Shown one piece after another: positions 57,090 to 64,000 of a stretch of 64,000 nucleotides of DNA (within the stretch, counting starts at the first letter, position 1; the number at the start of each line of letters is the position of its first letter). The DNA lies in contig JANVFP010000015.1 in the NCBI GenBank assembly GCA_027919835.1, positions 372,001 through 436,000 on the forward strand. The letters run 5' to 3'. Below the pieces are notes generated by a model. It saw only the letters and a list, made by a program, of their open reading frames with translations, ran no database searches and was not told the DNA's origin. The DNA comes from Lentinula raphanica. Lineage: Eukaryota; Basidiomycota; Agaricomycetes; Agaricales; Omphalotaceae. The position numbers were made by a program, and so were the translations under genes.

Positions 57090-57943
57090 TTACGAACTCG
57101 ACTGTCTCCTCTCCCATTCATCTCTCGTCAAGACCCTCTTGCTGACTTTCCACTTCAACAGTCCAACTGTGTCAGATACACCATCATATCGAAATCCGAC
57201 TTCATCCAAAGCCTTTTCTACATACTCGCGCAGAGGCGAACTCGATGTTATCACCCGTTTTACATTGGAATGTTCAGGCGTGAATGCTTTCTGGACAGCA
57301 TACTCTATCAAATCCTTCTGTATAATCGTTGTACGATAGGGTTCATCGACGTAGATGTGTCGTAGGACAGCGACATCCGAGCTGGTTTTGTCGGAGGACG
57401 AAGCATCCAGAGCGACGACGCCTATGAGTTGACCTGCGAATTCAAGAATCCAGAGACCAGAGATAGGATGGTTGGAGTAGTATTCTTCTAGTTGGACCAT
57501 ATCGGATCCACGAAGGACACGTCGAGAAAGGTCGTCAAAATACCATCGGTTGTTCCTGAGAGCTCAACGTTCATATCTCACAGCTCAAGAGTGTGAGGAT
57601 GAACTGACCAGTCCGAGAAAAGAATGATTGGAACTGCAGCACTCCCAAATGGCAATATGAGACTGATATATGCGAGGATACTATCGCCCTGTTTCGGCCA
57701 CCATCCATAAACTGAATCAAGAGGCTTGCCAACAACACCCATAGGCTTATAGACATTGGATGTGAAATAGCTGAAGATATATATGAACTCCTCATCACAG
57801 GGCTAACAAAGATGGATCCGAAACGCACTTTTCATGTTAGCAGAAGCCAATCCTTCCATTGCTGCTTTGGCTATCACGAACCGAACTTGTTTCTCGTCAT
57901 GAGAGGGACTATATGGACAAATTTTGGCGACTGGCTCGACCAT
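57090..57943 (-). CDS. GNAT-family acetyltransferase with membrane segment
   Basis: The start at 57943 gives MVEPVAKICPYSPSHDEKQV, RFVIAKAAMEGLASANMK. After a long intron comes PMGVVGKPLDSVYGWWPKQG, a hydrophobic region DSILAYISLILPFGSAAVPI and ILFSDW, then NNRWYFDDLSRRVLRGSDMV. The GNAT-like core is SGLWILEFAGQLIGVVALDA, VAVLRHIYVDEPYRTTIIQK, DLIEYAVQKAFTPEHSNVKR, VITSSSPLREYVEKALDEVG and YDGVSDTVGLLKWKVSKRVL, ending TRDEWERRQSSS. It belongs to a conserved basidiomycete N-acetyltransferase group with an internal hydrophobic insert; the substrate is unknown. Compact spacing to ELP5 (19 bp) on the same strand. Confidence 0.7.
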
Positions 57944-58689
57944 ATATGCGACGGAGAGTGTTGTGGAGCCTTGTGCTGTGTTGCCAACTTGGGCCTGGAA
58001 AAGAGATTGGACGACATCTGTCGGTGTCAAGTATAAATATGGGTGGCAGGAGGCGCACGTTCGTCATATCAGACGCGTCCGCCACTGTTCTGCATTCTGA
58101 CCGATTCTGACAGGCTTGTTTATACCGTTACTTGCTGCCAAGACGGCGAGCAACGAGTGCGCTACGTGGGTCAACAGTACTATTACAAGTGAAGCTCTGT
58201 GAAGATCAATCATGGTACAGTAATTGCTTCGAGCAAGCTGTGAGTGGCTGTGCTATATCTCTCTCTTGTCGACAGTCATCTTCGCGAAAATAAAATCCAA
58301 CGCCTTGATTTGGTATCACAGATCCAAAAGACATAACTACAGCGATCATAACAACCCTCCGAACCTCTCTGAACCTTCTCACTCGTCTTTCTGGCTCCGA
58401 CTACGCGACCATGACTGCAAAGCAAGGTTTACTCTCGAGATCATCGCTGCCAAGGAGCGAAGTTCGTAGACTCTACTCTGCTCAACATGTCAGTGTTTGT
58501 AAATGCTGAACATGTCATTCTGGCTACTCACCGGCACCTCCGTCTCCCGGCTGTCTAGCTGTTCGCTGCGTGCTCATTCCTTTGCGCATATAAGTGAGCC
58601 CTCCGTCATGCTTTTGATAATATTGTTCCGCCGACACCCTGAACAACCAACAGCTGTCAGGTAGTGCTCCAAATCAAGTAAAGAGATAA
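57944..58689. other. Spacer between GNAT gene and small secreted protein gene
   Basis: No gene seen. Both flanking genes are on the minus strand, so this is the promoter of the GNAT gene and the 3' flank of the secreted-protein gene. Confidence 0.4.
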
Positions 58690-59091
58690 TCACTTACTTC
58701 CTTTTGTCCAAGGATCGAAATTACATACTGACCCAATCTCGAACTGCTGGTATTGACTAGATCTGCACCCAGCCTGAACGCATTCGAGTGAAGGTTGGTT
58801 GGGAAGGATATTGGTAAATTTTTTTCGACAAACTAAGCAAACGATAGCTCAGAAATTCAAACAGTGCTTCAGACAAAAAAGCTCACTTCCAGGTCGAGCC
58901 CCGAAGAGCTCACAGGCGTCGCCAACTTTGGGTACCGCATTGCCATTCGCGCCGGGTGCGCATCCATCATATGCCCACCGTTGTTTGGTACTGACTCCTA
59001 TGCCGTAGTTCCCTAAAGGCACAGCGGCAGTTGTCGTACATATAGCACTGATGAGGACGACCAAAAGGCCGGTGATGATGTAGAACTTCAT
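58690..59091 (-). CDS. Small secreted cysteine-rich protein
   Basis: Two exons give a 115-residue protein. The start at 59091 gives a signal peptide (MKFYIITGLLVVLISAICTT, TAAVP). The mature part is GNYGIGVSTKQRWAYDGCAP, GANGNAVPKVGDACELFGAR, PG, then joined through a 54-nt intron (GTGAGC...TTAG) to ICRKKFTNILPNQPSLECVQ, AGCRSSQYQQFEIGSVCNFD and PWTKGSK. The mature chain has six cysteines, fitting three disulfides. 402 genomic bases minus 54 gives 116 codons including the stop, so the model is arithmetically consistent. No family recognised. Small secreted Cys-rich proteins are common candidate effectors or antimicrobials in basidiomycetes, but no function is shown. Confidence 0.8.
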
Positions 59092-59635
59092 TGTGTGAGA
59101 GTCGATAATTGGGATTGAGCGTGTAGCTATGTGTCGATTAGGGAGGACCAGCCTGGGACTGAGTTTACGAGCTCAGTTTCCTTTTATCTACAACCAAGTG
59201 CGCAAATTTGACAAGTGAAAATTTCTGTATTATACGATCATCATGGTGCCGTCGCACCTCGTCGCATTGCCGTCGCACAACTCTAGAGCCTCCTGCATGA
59301 TGAGCCTGCATGGTATTTGTAATTCGATACTGCCTTATACAGCATTGCTGAGTATCACAACAGTGACGAAGGAAGTGCAACCTGTTGCACATAGTTGCGT
59401 ACAGCCCCCCCTCCGATCGGGTGTATTGAGGAAGACGAGTAAGCAGGTAGGAAGATCCTAAAGGCTAAAGCTAAACGTGCTGCCCGATTGAAGGGTTATT
59501 GGAGTTTAAACGACAATCTTGGTTTCTCAAACATTCGAACTTGAAGACCAGCACCGGCGGGAAAACCCACGAGGAGCAATGTCGACTCGGGACTGGCGAC
59601 TTGAATGATTCTTGAAAACGCCGCCCTACTTACTA
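59092..59635. other. Spacer upstream of small secreted protein gene
   Basis: No gene. A pair of direct GCCGTCGCAC repeats lies at about 59250-59280. Promoter for the secreted protein gene (minus strand). Confidence 0.4.
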
Positions 59636-60258
59636 CTATTCTTCGAAGACTTCAGTAGGCCTGCGCTGACAACAAACGAGTTTCAAGTTAGCGTTCTCGC
59701 GAGTCCCATCTTCACTAATCGGCAAGGTGATCAATCCTTTGACCTTGCACCTATACTCCGATGCATCCTCCTGCGTCCCTTCTGGAAGATCGAAAATAAA
59801 TCCTGCGGTCGGTGTCCCGGCTCCATCGAACGCAACGATTTCAACAGGCCTGTGCCATCCTACGCTCTCTGTCCGATGAGACAGGTACATACCAACTGTT
59901 CCAACAGAACTGAGTGTGCAAGAAAAGTGTGTCGGTTCTTATTCCTTTCAAATTATGAGCCTACTTGACCGCGATGGAGATTTATACCAACGCCTGGTAC
60001 GGGCGTAAGAGTTGGAGGCCGAAGGATCTCTCTCAGACGATGTAGGAGGACGTAGGGCGGTGTCTGGCAATTGTGTCAAGTCATTCGCTAGCTAAGGGCA
60101 GATCCTGGTACTCCCGCATCATTAGATTCCGGCCTTAGGGAAGTGCGATTCGAGGAGAGCAGACCTGTGGTACGCACTATGTTAGTAGTGGTTATTGCAT
60201 CAAACACACATTCATGATTGATATTCTGGAGCTTGAGGAAAGAGTTCTCAAGGGACAT
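59636..60258 (-). CDS. Hypothetical protein (gene structure uncertain)
   Basis: The proposed start at 60258 gives MSLENSFLKLQNINHECVFD followed by AITTTNI. After an intron (boundaries uncertain, perhaps 118 nt) comes TPPYVLLHRLREILRPPTLT, PVPGVGINLHR, spliced to VGMYLSHRTESVGWHRPVEI and VAFDGAGTPTAGFIFDLPEG, TQEDASEYRCKVKGLITLPI, SEDGTRENANLKLVCCQRRP, TEVFEE. The last two exons join in frame with consensus signals. No family recognised. The content of the last exon looks like a beta-rich domain. The gene is head-to-head with ARP1 (188 bp). Confidence 0.5.
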
Positions 60259-60446
60259 GACTCTAGCATTACTTACGATCGTCCTCAGCAATGAAATTGT
60301 CTCTGGGATAGGCGAGGATGGGCGTCAATGTTACGGAGTGGAGTCCTCGGAAGCATGCCACTTCCTAATTCGCGCTAACGACAAATATTGCCAAACAAAC
60401 ACATAGTCGCCATACTCAAAACTAAACTTGCAGGCTGCAGCGGAGG

Positions 60447-62158
60447 ATGTCTGCAGAATTCGACGATGTGCTAACGAATCAGCCTGTGGTCATTGACAAT
60501 GTTAGCTATCCTATCTCTCTTTAACTCTTTATCAAACATTCTTAAACGAAAACCTCAGGGATCCGGAACTATAAAGGCAGGTTTCGCAGGTCAAGATCAT
60601 CCTAAATGTTTCTTTCCATCCTTGTACGTTGGTTGTTTCTATGATACTCTATAAAGCCACTCACTTACTGCACCTACTGTGCTCATGGTCGATTGATCTA
60701 GTGTAGGCCGACCGAAACATGTTCGCGTCTTGGCTGGCGCGCTCGAGGGCGACGTATTCATCGGTAAACGCGCACAAGAGTTCCGTGGGCTACTCAAGAT
60801 CAAATATCCGATGGAGCATGGGATAGTGACAGATTGGGATGACATGGAACGAATATGGAGCTGGGTGTACGCTGAGGAACTGGGAACTTTGAGTGAAGAG
60901 GTGTGCCACTATTGATTGGTTTCTTGATTCTGGTGTGCTTTCATTGACTCTCCCGTCTCCAGCATCCAGTATTACTAACAGAAGCTCCTCTAAATCCAAG
61001 AAGTAATCGAGATATTGCAGCACAGATATTTTTCGACACGTTCAATGTTCCAGCACTCTATACCTCAGTACAAGCCGTTTTGTCATTGTAACATCCTCGG
61101 CTACCTTTCAAAATCATGCGGATGAACTCATGATTCAACTAGATACTCATCCGGACGGACGACTGGAATTGTATTGGACTCAGGAGACGGTGTCACACAT
61201 GCAGTACCAGTATATGAGGGATTCTCGATGCCCAATGCGATTCGACGAGTGGACGTCGCAGGACGGTGTGTGGATCGCTTTCACGAACAATACACAATCG
61301 TTCTCATTCGTTCCATCATTGTTATTTCCAGAGACGTCACAGACCACCTCCAACTTCTCCTTCGAAAATCCGGGCACCACTTGCACACAACTGCAGAACG
61401 AGAGATTGTCCGGTCAATCAAAGAGAAATGTTGCTATGTCGCGCTCAATCCATCCAAGGAAGAGAAGGATAAACCGGGCACGACGATGGAGTTTAAGTTA
61501 CCGGATGGGGCTGTCATCCAGGTATGTATTTGTCTTTTTCTAACTTATCCTGTATCGTACTTTCTTTTTCTCTGGTGCTGAGGCTGTTTTGTTTGATTTA
61601 GCTGGGTCCTGAAAGATACCGAGCCCCGGAACTGTTATTCAACCCAGAGATAATCGGACAGGAATATGCAGGTGTGCATCAGGTCATCGTCGACTCGATC
61701 AATCGCGTGGATTTGGATCTGCGAAAGAGTTTGTTCTCGAATATCGTGTTGAGCGGCGGGAGTACTTTATGTACAGGTGCGCGTCCTCTCTCTGTTTGTA
61801 TGACAAGTATACGTCCCATACGCCGCATTCCATTTTATTTTGTTTTCCCATTTCAACTCCAAACTGATAACCTCGGCTGATTACAGGTTTCGGCGATCGA
61901 CTGTTGAACGAAGTTAAAAAGCTAGCTCTGAAAGATGTCAAAATCAAGATCTACGCACCTCCTGAACGCAAATATTCTACATGGATAGGCGGTTCAATTT
62001 TGGCGGGTTTAAACGCATTCAAGAAGGTGAAGCTTTTTCATAAATCACATTACAATGAAGTTCATGGTCTGATTCTGTGTCACAACCTACAGATGTGGGT
62101 TTCTGCAGAAGAGTATCAAGAGGATCCAGATATCATACACAAGAAAGCCGGCTTTTAA
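60447..62158 (+). CDS. ARP1: Actin-related protein 1 (centractin, dynactin subunit)
   Basis: Arp1 forms the short filament of dynactin, the dynein cofactor. ATG 60447 gives [20 protein letters not shown], the ATPase loop [20 protein letters not shown], then [52 protein letters not shown]. Later exons: [174 protein letters not shown]. The loop insertions and the EEYQEDP-type end are those of Arp1 rather than conventional actin. The 3' splice of the first introns leaves all core motifs intact. Confidence 0.93.
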
Positions 62159-62482
62159 CTTTGATTAGTCCTGCTTTCTTCACTCACCATTGCAATTTGC
62201 ATCGATATGATACCCGTGTATACTCCATTCAGACTTTTGCTCTGCCTAATACCACACAACGTCCTAGTATTGCCACTGTAGATAGTGTTTTAAATATGGG
62301 ATTCGAGGATCTTGTTTTCGCTGAACATAGATAGACAGACTTGTCAACGACAAACAGCACAGAATGTGTTGTAACCTATATACAACCACCCAAGATTTGG
62401 GGGAACAACGGAAGTATGGGAACAAGAAAGCGCAAGAAGGGGCATCGACTAGGGAGACTCCAACTGATTACGATGATAGCTT
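62159..62482. other. Convergent spacer between ARP1 and DPBB gene
   Basis: 3' flanks only; no gene seen. Confidence 0.4.
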
Positions 62483-63651
62483 CTAGTTCTCCATATAGGC
62501 ATTGACGGTGACCTCTCCCAGTTGTTTGAGAGCAAGCTGTATCTGAGCAAGAACCTGAGGACCTGCACTAGCGGAAGGACTGGCACTAGTGGAGGAAGAC
62601 GTCGAGCTTGTACTTGTAGCTAGAACGCGAACACGAATCAGGAATCATTCAGGAATCAGTATGATCGACCTTCGAAATTCGGACTAACCGGAAGAACTCG
62701 TAGTCCACGAAGAAGACGTGCTTTGTGTGGTGCTTGAGGACGAGGACGTCGTACTAGGCGGAGGCGTCGACGTCGATGTGGGAGTCTGGGTTGTTGACGG
62801 AGGGGTATATTGAGACGTGGACGAAGTCGAGGTAGATGAGGATGAAGAGGAATCGTCGATGAAAGACCATGTTCCGCCGTGCATTTCGCCTATTTCGTTA
62901 GGATCACCACCGGAGAGGGATGCGAAGAGGGAGTAGGTAAGATCGAGTTGGCCATAAGCGCATGTTGGGCACTGAGTGACAGGAAGTAGGTGAGGAGAGC
63001 AGCTAAGGGTTGAACGGGTGGATGAATAAGATGAGTACGTACTTGGTCTGTAACCTGCGATGAGGAATGCGAAAGTTGAGAACACAGACACATCAATTGA
63101 AAAACTATTGGCGAGGACCACCAACCTGAGCTGTAACGGTTTTGCCTTGGTAGGAAAGAGAGACCATTTTGTAGCAATGTGCTCCGTTGTCCCATTGCTA
63201 CCACACGGTTCAATCCTCGAAAGCAATGGGAGTGTGTTTTTGCTTACATCACTATTCAAAGCTACGATCTTCAAGGGAGATTAGAGATCCATTGAGCTCG
63301 TAGTTCCACGAAGGCTTACAGAATCTTGAGCAGTCTAAGTGCCACATTAGACGGATACTTTCAGCGCCACAAAAGTGAAGTACTCACATTCGTACTACCA
63401 CACGCTCCTCTGAGCATTCATCAGATACATGTACTCTGTTAAAGAAACTACGAGTAAGCGACTCACAACCCAGCTTCGTAGTAAGTAAAATCTCCTGTGG
63501 TTGCATCCCTTTTGACATTCGACGAGACGGGATGAACGTTCCTGTTGAGATGACTAACGCGAACTTTGCCATGTCCGGGTGAAGCTTGAGCATTGATAAC
63601 GAATGAGGAGATAGCAAGAGAGAGTAAAGACAGGTAGTAAAAAGAGTGCAT
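62483..63651 (-). CDS. Secreted double-psi beta-barrel (RlpA-like/expansin-like) protein
   Basis: The start at 63651 gives a signal peptide (MHSFYYLSLLSLAISSFVIN, AQAS) and a propeptide ending KR. The DPBB fold starts DATTGDFTYYEA, joined to GGACGSTN, TAQDS, IVALNSD, QWDNGAHCYKMVSLSYQGKT, VTAQ, VTDQ, CPTCAYGQLDLTYSLFASLS, GGDPNEIGEMHGGTWSF. The G-A-C-G, D-N-G-x-H-C and V-T-D-x-C-P-x-C signatures match the RlpA-like barrel found in expansins, cerato-platanin relatives and riboflavin-aldehyde-forming-like proteins. The C-terminal half is a Ser/Thr-rich linker with a short conserved end (VLAQIQLALKQLGEVTVNAY, MEN). Four internal exons are only 22, 15, 21 and 12 nt. Probably acts on or in the wall; no catalytic residues can be assigned. 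Confidence 0.82.
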
Positions 63652-63953
63652 AGTTTTCGAAATTTTCTTGAGATTGGTGGTGTGGGGTTAGGTTGGACGT
63701 AAAGAACGTGAATGGCGAACTGTCAACGAATTGTTCGGCAGATATATTTCTTTGTGTGCCTGATACGGCAGTAACGCGTCCCAGTCTTCCAGACGCGTAT
63801 CCATTGCAAGAAAGGATGGATGGCTTGGACAATGGTCATATTTTTCGTAGAGTACAAAGGTTCGCGCTCAGTTCTTATCACTGTAAGCGCAACACCAGTC
63901 ATTATTAAGTTGTTTGAGGTCTTCATATGCACATCTATCCAGTAAAAGGGTAT
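63652..63953. other. Spacer between DPBB gene and tRNA gene
   Basis: 302 bp holding the promoter of the DPBB gene on the minus strand; no other feature seen. Confidence 0.4.
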
Positions 63954-64000
63954 AGCAGCATGGCGCAGTGGTAGCGCGCGGGGCCCATAACCCCGAGGTC
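63954..64000 (+). tRNA. Initiator tRNA-Met (CAT), 3' truncated by window end
   Basis: The sequence begins AGCAGCATGGCGCAGTGG and continues through GCGCGGGGCCCATAACCCC to GAGGTC at the window edge. This matches the eukaryotic initiator tRNA-Met pattern: acceptor 5' strand AGCAG.., D-arm GGCGCAG-GGTAGCG, and the initiator-type anticodon stem with GGG/CCC pairs around the loop CCCATAAC. The CAT anticodon is at 63986-63988. No intron is visible. The T-arm and acceptor 3' strand are outside the window. Confidence 0.85.

Noticed and set aside
58690..58800. Alternative frame beginning LVNTSSSRLGQYV downstream of the secreted protein
   Set aside because: The spliced Cys-rich frame uses a better acceptor, preserves length arithmetic and ends in its own stop; the other frame needs unsupported joins.
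1..64000. CRISPR arrays, rRNA genes, plasmid or viral modules
   Set aside because: No regularly spaced repeats, no conserved rRNA blocks and no replication or structural viral genes seen; the window is eukaryotic nuclear DNA.

Overview
The window comes from a filamentous basidiomycete, most likely an Agaricomycete. Almost every gene is split by many short introns (about 50-60 nt, GT-AG with a few GC-AG). Exons can be very small, intergenic distances are short, and the gene set is that of a mushroom-type fungus: a chimeric alpha-1,3-glucan synthase, the eisosome protein PIL1, an expanded fungal deaminase-like family and Ser/Thr-rich secreted proteins. It is nuclear euchromatin of ordinary gene density. 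There is no rRNA, no CRISPR and no autonomous transposon. One truncated initiator tRNA-Met gene lies at the right edge.

Layout. 1-11 kb: the 3' end of a GRIP-domain golgin, PEX14 (peroxisome import), a degenerate TIR element in the spacer, a Ser-rich protein with an apparent one-base frameshift, mitochondrial EF-Tu, glycine cleavage H protein, and the complex I ESSS/NDUFB11 subunit. 11-20 kb: one large alpha-1,3-glucan synthase gene (cell wall), then the histone N-terminal acetyltransferase NAA40. 20-34 kb: RIO2 kinase, the Tudor splicing factor SPF30, a pair of divergently transcribed paralogues of unknown family, PIL1, eIF4E, an MTM1-type mitochondrial carrier and the VAM7 SNARE. 34-40 kb (accessory): an OTT_1508-like deaminase and a tandemly duplicated cassette of a START-like (DUF7053-type) gene plus a membrane-anchored methyltransferase. 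One methyltransferase copy of that cassette has decayed. 40-50 kb: SNF4 (AMPK gamma), the Rsp5 adaptor SSH4, a one-TM protein, a secreted unknown and aspartyl-tRNA synthetase. 50-64 kb: a clear 645-bp MITE with perfect 34-bp TIRs and an 8-bp target duplication in the promoter gap, mitochondrial aspartate aminotransferase, a Ser-rich protein with a duplicated terminal exon, ELP5, a GNAT acetyltransferase, a small cysteine-rich secreted protein, an unknown gene, dynactin ARP1, a microexon-rich double-psi beta-barrel secreted protein, and the tRNA.

Most genes are housekeeping and do not form one pathway. Several are arranged head-to-head over short spacers: NAA40/RIO2, eIF4E/MTM1, VAM7/deaminase, SNF4/SSH4, and the unknown gene/ARP1. 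The least explained content is the START-like/methyltransferase cassette next to the deaminase (34.7-40.3 kb), the divergent paralogue pair (24.6-28.0 kb), and the two TIR elements. All exon joins were inferred by eye from splice signals and reading frame, so internal boundaries are approximate unless stated.
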